Shown here: positions 25,133-34,004 of the stretch, in pieces
How the letters are laid out: each line of letters begins with the position of its first letter
Position numbering within the stretch: the stretch's first letter is position 1
NCBI RefSeq assembly: GCF_024128855.1
Contig: NZ_JAMYDV010000007.1
Location: forward strand, 62,001 to 126,000
From: Rhodovulum tesquicola
Lineage (GTDB): Bacteria > Pseudomonadota > Alphaproteobacteria > Rhodobacterales > Rhodobacteraceae
DNA: 64,000 bases
Direction of reading: 5' to 3'
Translations under genes and position numbers: made by a program
Notes under the pieces: model-generated
Told to the model about the DNA's origin: nothing
Seen by the model: the letters and a program-made list of their open reading frames with translations, nothing else
Databases searched by the model: none

Positions 25133-25996
25133 ATGGCGACAGGCAACAACATCCGCACCTATTTCGAGGGCAGCTGGCACCGCGCGGATCTGGCCGTGAT
25201 GCGCGCGGCCGATCATGGCAGTTGGCTGGGGACGACGGTGTTCGACGGTGCGCGCTATTTCGAGGGGATCGCCCCCGACCTGCTGGCCCATTGCGAGAGG
25301 GTGAACCGCTCGGCCGAGGCGCTGATGATCACGCCGACGGTAACTGCGCAGCAGATGCATGACCTGATCTGGGAGGGGCTGAAGACCTATCCGGAGGATG
25401 CCGCGGTCTATATCCGGCCGATGTACTGGGCGCTTGACGGCGATTTCCTGGGGATCGTGCCGAAGCCGGGCGCGACGGGCTTTGCGATCAGCCTAGAGGA
25501 GATCCCGATGGCCGCGCCGGGCAGCGCCACCACGCTGACCACGACGCGGTTCCGCCGCCCCACGCTGGACTGCGCGGTGGTCAATGCCAAGGCGGGCTGC
25601 CTTTATCCCAACAACGCCCGGATGCTGGCCGAGGCGCGTTCCAAGGGGTTCGGCAATGCGCTGGTGGCGGACGCGCTGGGCAATGTCGCCGAGACCGCCA
25701 CGGCCAACGTGTTCATCGTGAAGGATGGCGAGGTCTTTACCCCGATCCCGAACGGCACCTTCCTGGCGGGCATCACCCGGGCGCGGCATATCGCCAATCT
25801 GCGCGCGGCGGGGATCGCGGTGCATGAGACAGTTCTGGGTTTCGACGACGTGCGCGCGGCCGACGAGGTGTTCCTGTCGGGCAACATGATGAAGGTGACG
25901 CCGGTCAGGGCATTCGATGACGTGCAGTACCAGCCCGGTCCGATGACCCAGAAGGTGCGCGAGCTTTACTGGGACTGGGCGCATTCGGGCGGCTGA
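25133..25996 (+). CDS. ilvE: Branched-chain amino acid aminotransferase (class IV)
   Basis: 287-residue PLP enzyme interconverting branched-chain amino acids and their 2-oxo acids. Seen: GTTVFDGARYFEG (about residues 34-46), YIRPMYWALDG, the PLP-lysine segment NAKAGCLYPNNARML, ADALGNVAETATANVFIV and GTFLAGITRARHI, all class IV marks. ATG 25133 has AAGGGG six bases upstream. A terminator-like structure lies 79 bases before the start, so expression may depend on a promoter after it or on read-through. Confidence 0.92.
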   Translation: MATGNNIRTYFEGSWHRADLAVMRAADHGSWLGTTVFDGARYFEGIAPDLLAHCERVNRSAEALMITPTVTAQQMHDLIWEGLKTYPEDAAVYIRPMYWALDGDFLGIVPKPGATGFAISLEEIPMAAPGSATTLTTTRFRRPTLDCAVVNAKAGCLYPNNARMLAEARSKGFGNALVADALGNVAETATANVFIVKDGEVFTPIPNGTFLAGITRARHIANLRAAGIAVHETVLGFDDVRAADEVFLSGNMMKVTPVRAFDDVQYQPGPMTQKVRELYWDWAHSGG

Positions 25997-26107
25997 GGGG
26001 GCTCTCCCGCCCCCGGCCGGCGCAGGGCTGACGCCCCGCTTGTCCGGGGTTGGGGTCGCGGGGCCTTGCGGCCGCGCGCCTCCGGCGGGGGTATTTGGGC
26101 CAAGAAA
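25997..26107 (+). repeat. Dispersed intergenic repeat, copy B
   Basis: Directly after the ilvE stop. Order: GGGGCTCTCCCGCCCCCGG block, a variable segment, CCGGGGTTGGGG block, a second variable GC-rich segment, then GCCTCCGGCGGGGGTATTT with GGGCCAAGAA. Same strand as the gene it follows. Confidence 0.8.
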
Positions 26108-26208
26108 TCCGGAGTGGTTTTCGGGAGGCAAGCCCGGCGCAGATGCGCGGGATTGCCAGCGCGCCGCGGCTCGGCCATTCTGGGCGGCGTTGCAAAGGGA
26201 GGGCGCGG

Positions 26209-26664
26209 ATGCGCAAGTTCCTCGTGATCCTCGATGACAGCCGCGAATGCCTGAACGCCATGCGCTTTGCCGCGATGCGCGCGGCGCGAACCGGGGGCGG
26301 CGTGCAGATCCTGTCGGTCATTCCGCCGGAGGAATACAATCACTGGATCGGCGTGGGCGAGATCATGCGCGAGGAGGCGCGCGAGCGGATCGAGGCGCAT
26401 TTCGAGGTCTTCGCCAAATGGATGCGTGACCGGCAGGGGGTCGATCCGGAACTGGTGATCCGCGAGGGCGAGCCGGTGCCCGAGATCCTGTCGCAGATCC
26501 GCGACGATCCCGAGATCGGCATTCTGGTGCTGGGCGCAGGCACCGACAAGAAGGGGCCGGGCCCCCTGGTGACGCAACTGACGAAAAGCTCCGGCACGTT
26601 GCCGGTGCCGATGACCATCGTTCCGGGCGGGCTGTCGAAGGAGGGGCTGGAGGCCGTCTGCTGA
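26209..26664 (+). CDS. Universal stress protein (UspA family)
   Basis: 151-residue single-domain Usp. N-terminal KFLVILDDSRECLNAMRFAA with the ATP-loop Asp, and the C-terminal half ILVLGAGTDKKGPGPLVTQL with TLPVPMTIVPGG, a variant of the G-2x-G-9x-G-S/T nucleotide-binding pattern. ATG 26209 follows AAAGGGAGGG. Role in stress response is inferred from the family only. Confidence 0.85.
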   Translation: MRKFLVILDDSRECLNAMRFAAMRAARTGGGVQILSVIPPEEYNHWIGVGEIMREEARERIEAHFEVFAKWMRDRQGVDPELVIREGEPVPEILSQIRDDPEIGILVLGAGTDKKGPGPLVTQLTKSSGTLPVPMTIVPGGLSKEGLEAVC

Positions 26665-26669
26665 CGCTC

Positions 26670-26686
26670 TCTGGAATCGTTCCAAA
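26670..26686. promoter_or_regulatory. Irr (ICE-box)-like palindrome upstream of nfu
   Basis: TCTGGAATCGTTCCAAA contains the perfect palindrome TGGAA-TCG-TTCCA and matches 11 of 14 defined positions of the ICE motif TTTAGAA-N3-TTCTAAA recalled for the iron regulator Irr. It abuts the -35 of the promoter at 26688, a position suited to regulation of a Fe-S biogenesis gene. Confidence 0.4.
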
Positions 26687-26687
26687 C

Positions 26688-26716
26688 TTGACAAGCCGCC
26701 TGCCCGGGCGCATATC
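26688..26716 (+). promoter_or_regulatory. Sigma-70-type promoter for nfu-tsaB-rimI
   Basis: Perfect TTGACA (26688-26693), 17-base spacer, CATATC (26711-26716); predicted start about 20 bases before the nfu ATG. Confidence 0.55.
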
Positions 26717-26741
26717 CCGTTCAAACCCGAGGACCGGACTC

Positions 26742-27311
26742 ATGTTCATCCAGACCGAATCCACCCCGAACCCGGCGACCCTGAAATTCCTGCCCGGACA
26801 GGCGGTGCTGGAGGCGGGCACCGCCGATTTCCCCTCGCCCGGGGCCGAGGGGGCCGACCGGTCGCCGCTGGCGCGTCGCATCTTTGCGGTGGCAGGGGTG
26901 CGCGCGGTGTTCATGGGTCAGGATTTCGTGACCGTGACCAAGGAAGACGGCGTGGAGTGGGACCATATCAAGCCCGCGATCCTTGGCGCGATCATGGAGC
27001 ATGTCCAGTCGGGCCAGCCCGCGATCATCGGCGCAGCCGCGGAGGCGCATGCCGCCCATGACGGGCCGGATGCCGATATCGTGAACCAGATCAAGCAGTT
27101 GCTTGATACCCGCGTGCGTCCGGCGGTGGCCCAGGATGGCGGGGACATCACCTTCCACGGGTTCGAGCGGGGCGTGGTCTATTTGCACATGCAGGGCGCC
27201 TGTGCGGGCTGTCCGTCCTCGACGCTGACGCTGAAGATGGGCATCGAGAACCTGTTGCGCCATTATATCCCCGAGGTCACCGAGGTCCGCCCGGTCACCG
27301 AAGAGGTGTGA
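26742..27311 (+). CDS. NFU1-type iron-sulfur cluster carrier
   Basis: 189-residue Fe-S carrier. N-terminal Nfu_N domain begins MFIQTESTPNPATLKFLPG; the C-terminal NifU domain (about residues 110-185) holds the cluster-binding pair in GACAGCPSSTLTLK (CxxC) after VRPAVAQDGGDI. It would deliver 4Fe-4S clusters to targets such as lipoate synthase. An ICE-like palindrome and promoter precede it; its stop overlaps the tsaB start (TGATG). Confidence 0.93.
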   Translation: MFIQTESTPNPATLKFLPGQAVLEAGTADFPSPGAEGADRSPLARRIFAVAGVRAVFMGQDFVTVTKEDGVEWDHIKPAILGAIMEHVQSGQPAIIGAAAEAHAAHDGPDADIVNQIKQLLDTRVRPAVAQDGGDITFHGFERGVVYLHMQGACAGCPSSTLTLKMGIENLLRHYIPEVTEVRPVTEEV

Positions 27312-27922
27312 TGGACGTCCCCAAGGTCCTGGCCTTCGACACATCGGCCGCGCATTGCGCGGCCGCTTTGTTCTGCGCGGGCCGGATCGTCGCCGAACGG
27401 CATAAGGAGATGGGGCGCGGGCAGGCCGAGCGGCTGATGCCCATTCTGCAAGCGATTCTGGACGAAGCGGGGCTGGGCTGGGAGGCGCTGGACGGCATCG
27501 GGGTCGGCATCGGTCCGGGCAATTTCACCGGCATCCGCATCGCGGTGGCGGCGGCGCGCGGGCTGGCGCTGGGGCTTTCGGTGCCTGCGATCGGGGTTTC
27601 GGGCTTCGAGGCGATGGCCGAAGGCGCGGCGGGGCCGGTTCTGGTGGCGCTGCCGGGGCCGCGCGGCACGGTCTACCTTCAGCCGCTGGCGGATGGCATG
27701 GCGCTGGCCCCGCCCCGGCAAGCCGCGCCCGAGGAGATGGCGGATGCGCTGCCGCCGGGGGCACGGTTGATCGGGCCGGGCGGTTTCGACGGGATCGCGC
27801 CCCGGATCGCGCGGATCGCCGCCACACGGCTGGGCCGCGCGTTGCCCCGGCCCGCGCCGCTTTACCTGCGGCCTGCCGATGCCGCGCCGCCCGCAGACCC
27901 GCCGCCGGTGATCCTTCCGTGA
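27311..27922 (+). CDS. tsaB: tRNA t6A threonylcarbamoyltransferase subunit TsaB
   Basis: 203-residue ASKHA-fold partner of TsaD in making N6-threonylcarbamoyladenosine at position 37 of ANN-decoding tRNAs. Seen: VLAFDTSAAHCAAALF at the N-terminus, GQAERLMPILQAIL, and the typical GIGVGIGPGNFTGIRIAVA (about residues 60-78). ATG 27311 overlaps the nfu stop; a GTG one codon earlier is possible. rimI follows by GTGA overlap. Confidence 0.93.
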   Translation: MDVPKVLAFDTSAAHCAAALFCAGRIVAERHKEMGRGQAERLMPILQAILDEAGLGWEALDGIGVGIGPGNFTGIRIAVAAARGLALGLSVPAIGVSGFEAMAEGAAGPVLVALPGPRGTVYLQPLADGMALAPPRQAAPEEMADALPPGARLIGPGGFDGIAPRIARIAATRLGRALPRPAPLYLRPADAAPPADPPPVILP

Positions 27923-28335
27923 CGCCCGAGGCGCTGGCGGCGCTGCATGCGCTGTGCTTCACCCATCCCCGCCCCTGGTCGGCGGCCGAATTCGCGGCGC
28001 TACTGCCCGGACCCGGCGTCTTTCTGGTGACGCTGGGCGACGGCTTCGCCCTTGGCCGCGCCATCGCGGGCGAGGCGGAATTGCTGACGATTGCTGTTGA
28101 TCCCGACGCCCGGCGCCGGGGCCTTGGCCGCAAGCTGATCGCCCGTTTCGAGGCCGAGGCGCAGGCGCGCGGCGCGAGCCATGCCTTTTTGGAGGTGGCG
28201 CTGGACAATGCGGCCGCGCGCGCCCTGTATCACGCGGCGGGCTATGCCGAGGCGGGCCGCAGGCCAGGCTATTGCACCGCCCCCGATGGCAGCCGCATCG
28301 ACGCGCTGATCCTGACCCGGGCGCTGGGGCGTTGA
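27919..28335 (+). CDS. rimI: GNAT N-acetyltransferase, RimI-like
   Basis: 138-residue GNAT enzyme next to tsaB, the usual place for the ribosomal-protein S18 N-alpha-acetyltransferase RimI. The acetyl-CoA loop is RRRGLGRKLIARF (Q/RxxGxG/A) and FLEVALDNAAARALYHAAGY is the RimI-type block that follows. It starts with GTG 27919 overlapping the tsaB stop by four bases. Slightly short compared with E. coli RimI (148). Acetylation of S18 is inferred. Confidence 0.88.
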   Translation: MTPEALAALHALCFTHPRPWSAAEFAALLPGPGVFLVTLGDGFALGRAIAGEAELLTIAVDPDARRRGLGRKLIARFEAEAQARGASHAFLEVALDNAAARALYHAAGYAEAGRRPGYCTAPDGSRIDALILTRALGR

Positions 28336-28430
28336 GGCCAGAAACCGGTTGACGCCCTGTCGGGGCTCGTCGCTAAATCACGTCAACGCGGCGCCCTGCC
28401 CCATCCGCCAACCAACCGGGAGTGATTTCG

Positions 28431-29420
28431 ATGACGCTGTTGCACAAGGCCCTTGGGGCAACCGCCGCGCTGGCCCTGTCCGCGGGCGCTGCGCTGGCCG
28501 AACCGGCCCTGATCTAAGATCTGGGCGGCAAATTCGACAAGTCCTTCAACGAGGCGGCCTTCAACGGGGCGGAACGCTGGAAGGCCGAGACCGGCGGCAG
28601 CTATCGCGAGATCGAGTTGCAATCCGAGGCCCAGCGCCAGCAGGCGCTGCGCCGCTTTGCCGAGGCGAGGCTGAACCCGATCGTGATGGCAGGCTTTGCC
28701 TTCGGCTCGGTGCTGGAGGAGGTGGCGGCCGACTATCCCGACACCGTGTTCCAGATCATCGACACCCGCGTCGATGCCCCGAATGTGCGCGCCATCGAAT
28801 ATTCCGAACATGAGGGCAGCTATCTGGTGGGCATGATGGCCGCAATGGCCTCGAAAACCGGCACGGTGGGCTTTGTCGGCGGCATGGATATCCCGCTGAT
28901 CCGCAAATTCGCCTGCGGCTATGCCCAGGGGGTCAAGGCGGTGAACCCGGACGCGACCGTGATCCAGAACATGACCGGCACCACGCCCACCGCCTGGGCC
29001 GATCCGGTCAAGGGCGGCGAACTGGCCCGCGCCCAGATCGCGCAGGGGGCCGACGTGATCTATGCCGCCGCGGGCTCGACCGGGGTGGGCGTGCTTCAGA
29101 CCGCGGCCGATCAGGGGATCCTGTCGATCGGCGTGGACAGCGACCAGAACCACCTGCATCCCGGTCAGGTGCTGACCTCGATGATCAAGCGGGTCGATCT
29201 GGCCGTCTACGAGGCGTTCACCGCGGGCGCCAATCTGGAAACCGGCTATGTCGTCCTCGGCCTTGCCGAAGACGGCGTGGGCTATGCGCTGGACGAGCAC
29301 AACAAGGACCTGGTGAGCGCCGAGATGATCGCCGCCATCGAGGAGGCCAAGGCTCGGATCGTCGCGGGCGATCTGGCCGTGCATGACTACATGACCGACA
29401 ACACCTGCCCGGTGAAGTAA
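28431..29420 (+). pseudogene. BMP-family ABC substrate-binding protein gene with premature TAA
   Basis: ATG 28431 opens a signal peptide (LGATAALALSAGAALA) followed by EPALI and then TAA at 28515-28517, codon 29. The same frame continues for 300 codons as a complete BMP/PnrA-like purine-nucleoside binding protein: DLGGKFDKSFNEAAFNGAE, DTRVDAPNVRAIEYSEHEG, GMDIPLIRKFACGYAQGV, GADVIYAAAGSTGVGV, IGVDSDQNHLHPGQVLTS. Family members have Tyr or Phe before DLGGKFDKSF, so a Tyr codon (TAC/TAT) appears changed to TAA. No good internal start restores an exported product. The rest of the transporter operon is intact. A sequencing error must be excluded. Confidence 0.85.
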
Positions 29421-29425
29421 CCGGC

Positions 29426-30976
29426 ATGGCGGGGGCGGCCGGGGGGCAGCGCGTCCCCGCCATCGAGTTGCGCGGCATCTCCAAGGCGTTCGGCCCGGTG
29501 CAGGCGAACCGCGACATCTCGCTGACGGTGATGCCCGGCACGATCCACGGCATCGTCGGCGAAAACGGCGCGGGCAAATCCACGCTGATGTCGATCCTCT
29601 ACGGCTTCTACAAGGCCGATGCGGGCGAGATCCGCATCGCCGGCCGTCCCATCCAGATCCCCGACAGCCAGGCCGCGATCCGCGCCGGGATCGGCATGGT
29701 GTTCCAGCATTTCAAGCTGGTCGAGCCCTTCACCGTTCTGGAAAACGTGATCCTCGGGGTCGAGGACGGGCGGCTCTTGCGCCCCTCGCTCGCCCGGGCG
29801 CGGGGCGAGTTGAAGCGGCTGGCCGCGGATTACGAACTGCATGTGGACCCCGATGCGCGGATCGAGGATCTGGGCGTGGGCATGAAGCAGCGGGTCGAAA
29901 TCCTCAAGGCGCTGTACCGGCAGGCCGATATCCTGATCCTGGACGAGCCGACGGGCGTCCTGACCCCGGCCGAGGCGGATCATCTGTTCCGGATCCTGGA
30001 AAACCTCAGGTCCCAGGGCAAGACCATCATCCTGATCACCCACAAGCTGCGCGAGATCATGGCGATCACCGACACGGTTTCCGTCATGCGCCGCGGGCAG
30101 ATGGTGGCCACTGTTGCGACCGCGCAGACCAGCCCCGGCGAACTTGCGGAACTGATGGTCGGCCGCAAGGTGTTGTTGCATCTCGACAAAAAACCGGCAG
30201 CGCCCGGACGCACGGTTCTGGCGGTCGAGAACCTGCGCGTGACCGATATCGACGGGGTCGAGCGGCTCAGGGGCGTGTCGCTGACGGTGCGGGCGGGCGA
30301 GATCCTTGGCATCGCCGGGGTCGCGGGCAACGGGCAGTCGCAGCTTCTGGGGGTGCTGGGCGGCACCCTGCCCGCCAGCGGCATCGTGCGGATCGAGGGG
30401 CAGGCGATCGACCTGAGCGCGCGCAATGCGGGACAGGCCCGGCGCGCGGCGGGCATCGCCCATGTTCCCGAGGATCGCCAGCGCGAGGGGCTGGTGATGG
30501 AGTTCCTCGCCTGGGAGAACATGATCTTCGGCTATCACCACGACCCGGCCTGCCAGCGCAACCGCGCGCTGATGGACAATGCCGCGATCCGCGCGATGAC
30601 CGCCGAGCGGATGGAACGCTTCGACGTGCGCCCGCCCGATCCCGACCTGCAAGCGCGCAGCTTTTCGGGCGGCAACCAGCAAAAGATCGTCCTGGCCCGC
30701 GAGATCGAGCGCAATCCCGCGCTGCTGATCGTCGGCCAGCCCACCCGCGGCGTCGATATCGGCGCGATCGAGTTCATCCACCAGCGCCTGATCGCGCTGC
30801 GCGACGCGGGCGCCGCGATCCTGCTGGTCAGTGTCGAACTGGACGAGATCCTGTCGCTGTCCGACCGCATCGCGGTGATGTTCGACGGCCGGATCATGGG
30901 CGAGCGGCGGCCGGAGGAGACAGACGAGAAGGATCTCGGCCTGATGATGGCGGGCATGCGGGGAAAGGCGGCCTGA
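29426..30976 (+). CDS. Nucleoside-type ABC transporter ATPase with two nucleotide-binding domains
   Basis: 516-residue double ATPase of the BMP-linked (NupA/YufO-like) importer. First domain: Walker A GENGAGKST (about residues 46-54), VFQHFKLVEPFTV, degenerate signature LGVGMKQRVEI, Walker B ILILDEPT. Second domain: degenerate Walker A GVAGNGQSQ (about 296), HVPEDRQREGLV, signature SFSGGNQQK, LLIVGQPTRGVD. One canonical and one degenerate set is normal for this group. It follows the disrupted binding-protein gene by 5 bases and overlaps the first permease gene (TGATG). Confidence 0.93.
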   Translation: MAGAAGGQRVPAIELRGISKAFGPVQANRDISLTVMPGTIHGIVGENGAGKSTLMSILYGFYKADAGEIRIAGRPIQIPDSQAAIRAGIGMVFQHFKLVEPFTVLENVILGVEDGRLLRPSLARARGELKRLAADYELHVDPDARIEDLGVGMKQRVEILKALYRQADILILDEPTGVLTPAEADHLFRILENLRSQGKTIILITHKLREIMAITDTVSVMRRGQMVATVATAQTSPGELAELMVGRKVLLHLDKKPAAPGRTVLAVENLRVTDIDGVERLRGVSLTVRAGEILGIAGVAGNGQSQLLGVLGGTLPASGIVRIEGQAIDLSARNAGQARRAAGIAHVPEDRQREGLVMEFLAWENMIFGYHHDPACQRNRALMDNAAIRAMTAERMERFDVRPPDPDLQARSFSGGNQQKIVLAREIERNPALLIVGQPTRGVDIGAIEFIHQRLIALRDAGAAILLVSVELDEILSLSDRIAVMFDGRIMGERRPEETDEKDLGLMMAGMRGKAA

Positions 30977-32073
30977 TGCGGGAGGCGATGCCGAAATGGG
31001 CCGATCTGGTGCTGATCCCGCTGGCCAGCCTGGTGCTGGCCTTTGCGCTGTCGGCGCTTGTGATCCTGGCCATCGGCGAAGACCCTGTGGCGGCGGTGCG
31101 GATGATGGTCTCGGGCGCACTGGGCTCGACCTATGCTTGGGGCTACACGCTTTATTACGCGACGAATTTCATCTTTACCGGGCTGGCCGTCGCCGTCGCG
31201 TTCCAGGCGCGGCTGTTCAATATCGGGGGCGAGGGGCAGGCGATGCTGGGCGGGCTTGGCGTCGCGCTGATCTGCCTGTCCCTGCCCTGGCCGCATTGGG
31301 CGCTGGCACTGCCCGCCGCGGCGCTGGGCGCGGCGCTGTTCGGCGCGGCCTGGGCGGCGATTCCGGCCTGGCTTCAGGCCACGCGCGGCAGCCATATCGT
31401 CATCACCACCATCATGTTCAATTTCATCGCCGCGGCGGTGCTGAACTACCTGCTGGTGAACGTGATGCGGCCCATCGGCGCGATGGACCCGGCGACCGCG
31501 AAATTCCCGCCGGGCACGCATCTGCCCAGCCTGCATGACCTGCTGGCACCCTTCGGCATCGCGTTCTCGCGCGCGGCACCGGCCAATATCACCTTCCTGA
31601 TCGCCATTGCGGCCTGCGTTCTGGTCTGGCTGATCCTCTGGCGCACGCGGCTGGGCTACGAGATCCGCGCCTATGGCCAGTCGGAACCCGCCGCGCTCTA
31701 TGCCGGGATACGGCCCGTGCGCATCGTCATGGCGGCGATGCTGATCTCGGGCGCGCTGGCGGGCCTGATGGCCGTGAACAACGTGATGGGCGAGGCGGAG
31801 CGCCTGGTGCTGAACGCGGTCGAGGGGGCGGGCTTCATCGGCATCGCCGTCGCGCTGATGGGGCGCAGCCACCCGTTCGGCGTGTTCCTGGCTGCGCTTC
31901 TGTTCGGTTTTCTCTATCAGGGCGGGGCGGAACTGGCGCTCTGGACCGATATCCCGCGCGAGATGATCGTGGTGATCCAGGCGCTGGTGATCCTGTTCAC
32001 CGGCGCGCTGGACAACATGGTGCGGATGCCGCTGGAACGGCTGTTCCTTGCGTTGCGCCGGGGGCGGCCGTGA
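30976..32073 (+). CDS. ABC transporter permease 1 (nucleoside importer)
   Basis: 365-residue BPD_transp_2-type permease with about ten membrane helices. NIGGEGQAMLGGLGVAL (about residues 79-95) and RTRLGYEIRAYGQSEPAALYAG (split here: LGYEIRAYGQ, then EPAALYAG) are the family cytoplasmic-loop signatures. It overlaps the ATPase gene by one base and the second permease start by one base, so the three are coupled. Purine-nucleoside specificity is inferred from the BMP partner. Confidence 0.92.
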   Translation: MREAMPKWADLVLIPLASLVLAFALSALVILAIGEDPVAAVRMMVSGALGSTYAWGYTLYYATNFIFTGLAVAVAFQARLFNIGGEGQAMLGGLGVALICLSLPWPHWALALPAAALGAALFGAAWAAIPAWLQATRGSHIVITTIMFNFIAAAVLNYLLVNVMRPIGAMDPATAKFPPGTHLPSLHDLLAPFGIAFSRAAPANITFLIAIAACVLVWLILWRTRLGYEIRAYGQSEPAALYAGIRPVRIVMAAMLISGALAGLMAVNNVMGEAERLVLNAVEGAGFIGIAVALMGRSHPFGVFLAALLFGFLYQGGAELALWTDIPREMIVVIQALVILFTGALDNMVRMPLERLFLALRRGRP

Positions 32074-33038
32074 TGGATTTCGCCACCGCCCTGCAAATCC
32101 TCGACTCGACCGTGCGGCTGGCCACGCCGCTTCTGCTCGCCTGTCTTGCGGGGCTGTTCAGCGAACGCGCGGGCATCTTCGATATCGGGCTCGAAGGCAA
32201 GATGCTGGCCTCGGCCTTCTTCTCGGCGGCGGTGGCGGCGGTGACGGGCTCGGTCTGGCTGGGGCTTTCGGCAGGCATTGCCGCCTCGCTGGTGATGGCC
32301 GCGATCCATGGCGCGGCCTCGATCAGTTTCCGCGGCAACCAGTTGATTTCGGGCGTCGCGATCAATTTCCTGGCCGCCGGGCTGACCGTGGTCATCGCCC
32401 AGACATGGTTCTCGCAGGGCGGGCGCACGCCCTCGCTGATCGGCGCCGCGCGGTTCGAGCCGATCACCCTGCCGCTGGCCGAAACCCTGCACCCCGTCCC
32501 GATCCTCGGCCCCATCTATCACGAGCTGATCTCGGGCCACACGCTGCCGGTCTATCTGGCCTTCGCGCTGGTCCCGCTGAGCTGGTGGGTGCTGAACCGC
32601 ACTCGGTTCGGCCTGCGCCTGCGCGCCGTGGGCGAGAACCCCGAGGCGCTGGATACCGCGGGCGTGTCGGTGGCCGCGACGCGCTATGCCGCCGTCGCGA
32701 TCTGCGGCGTGCTGTGCGGCATCGCGGGCGCCTATCTCGCGACCGCGTTGCAGGCGGGATTCGTCAAGGACATGACCGCGGGGCGCGGCTTCATCGCGCT
32801 GGCTGCGCTGATCTTTGCCAAATGGCGGCCCTGGCAGGCGATGGGCGCGACACTCCTGTTCGGCTTCCTTCAGGCGATCGCGCTGCGCTACCAGAACATC
32901 GACCTTGGCGGGGTGGTGCTGCCGGTGCAGGTGATGGACGCGCTGCCCTATGTGCTGACCGTCGTCATCCTTGCAGGTTTCGTCGGCCGCGCGATCCCGC
33001 CCCGCGCCGGGGGCACGCCCTATATGAAGGAACGCTGA
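32073..33038 (+). CDS. ABC transporter permease 2 (nucleoside importer)
   Basis: 321-residue second permease of the same importer. FSERAGIFDIGLEGKMLASA (about residues 30-49) and RTRFGLRLRAVGENPEALDT (about 180-200) are the paired family motifs; about nine helices. ATG 32073 overlaps the previous stop; a GTG one codon upstream is an alternative. Last gene of the importer operon; the next gene starts 51 bases later, probably from its own promoter. Confidence 0.92.
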   Translation: MDFATALQILDSTVRLATPLLLACLAGLFSERAGIFDIGLEGKMLASAFFSAAVAAVTGSVWLGLSAGIAASLVMAAIHGAASISFRGNQLISGVAINFLAAGLTVVIAQTWFSQGGRTPSLIGAARFEPITLPLAETLHPVPILGPIYHELISGHTLPVYLAFALVPLSWWVLNRTRFGLRLRAVGENPEALDTAGVSVAATRYAAVAICGVLCGIAGAYLATALQAGFVKDMTAGRGFIALAALIFAKWRPWQAMGATLLFGFLQAIALRYQNIDLGGVVLPVQVMDALPYVLTVVILAGFVGRAIPPRAGGTPYMKER

Positions 33039-33089
33039 CGGCAAGCGAGAACCTTGCCATGCCGGGGTGGCAGGCTTTAGGGACGTTAC

Positions 33090-34004
33090 ATGCAGATCTA
33101 CCTGCCCATCGCCGAGGTTTCCGTGAACGCCTTCCTGCTGCTGGGAATGGGCGGGCTGGTCGGCGTGCTGTCAGGGATGTTCGGCATCGGCGGCGGCTTC
33201 CTGATGACGCCGCTTCTGTTCTTCATCGGCATCCCGCCCGCGGTGGCCGTCGCGACCGAAGCCGCGCAGATCGTCGCCTCGTCCTTTTCGGGCGTGCTGG
33301 CCCATCTCAGGCGCAAGACCGTCGATATCCGGATGGGCACGGTGCTGATGATCGGCGGGCTCGTCGGCGCCGGGATCGGCATCGCGATCTTCAACATGCT
33401 GCGCCAGATGGGTCAGGTCGATCTGCTGGTCAAGCTGTGCTATGTGGTCTTTCTCGGGATCATCGGCGCGCTGATGTTCATGGAAAGCCTGCGCGCGATC
33501 CGGCGCTCGCGCAGCGGCAAGACCGCGCCGCGCCGCCGCCAGCGGACATGGATCCACGCCCTGCCCTTCAAGATGAAGTTCCGCACCTCGGGGCTATACA
33601 TCTCGGTCATCCCGCCGCTTGCGGTGGGGGCGCTGGTCGGCATCCTGGCCGCGATCATGGGGGTGGGCGGCGGGTTCATCATGGTGCCCGCGATGATCTA
33701 CCTGCTGGGCATGCCCACCAAGGTCGTGGTCGGCACATCGCTCTTCCAGATCATCTTCGTCACAGCCTTTGCCACGCTTCTGCATGCGACGACGAATTTC
33801 ACCGTCGATCTGGGTCTGGCGGTGCTGCTGCTGATCGGGGGCGTGATCGGGGCGCAGATCGGCGCGCGGATCGGCGTCGCGATGAAGGCCGAACAGTTGC
33901 GCATCCTGCTGTCGCTGCTGGTGCTGGTGGTCTGCGGCAAGCTTGCGCTCGACCTGCTGCTGCAACCGGCCGAGATCTACTCGCTTTCGGCGGGGAAGTT
34001 CTGA
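33090..34004 (+). CDS. TSUP-family (TauE/SafE-like) anion exporter
   Basis: 304-residue membrane protein of the TSUP family, which exports sulfite, sulfoacetate or related organosulfur anions. Two repeats begin with GMFGIGGGFLMTPLLFFIGI (about residues 29-48) and IMGVGGGFIMVPAMIYLLGM (about 189-208), the paired Gly-rich motifs of TSUP. A basic cytoplasmic loop (RRSRSGKTAPRRRQR) separates the halves. It overlaps by one base (TGATG) with a gene for an exported protein that is its usual partner. Substrate unknown. Confidence 0.88.
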   Translation: MQIYLPIAEVSVNAFLLLGMGGLVGVLSGMFGIGGGFLMTPLLFFIGIPPAVAVATEAAQIVASSFSGVLAHLRRKTVDIRMGTVLMIGGLVGAGIGIAIFNMLRQMGQVDLLVKLCYVVFLGIIGALMFMESLRAIRRSRSGKTAPRRRQRTWIHALPFKMKFRTSGLYISVIPPLAVGALVGILAAIMGVGGGFIMVPAMIYLLGMPTKVVVGTSLFQIIFVTAFATLLHATTNFTVDLGLAVLLLIGGVIGAQIGARIGVAMKAEQLRILLSLLVLVVCGKLALDLLLQPAEIYSLSAGKF

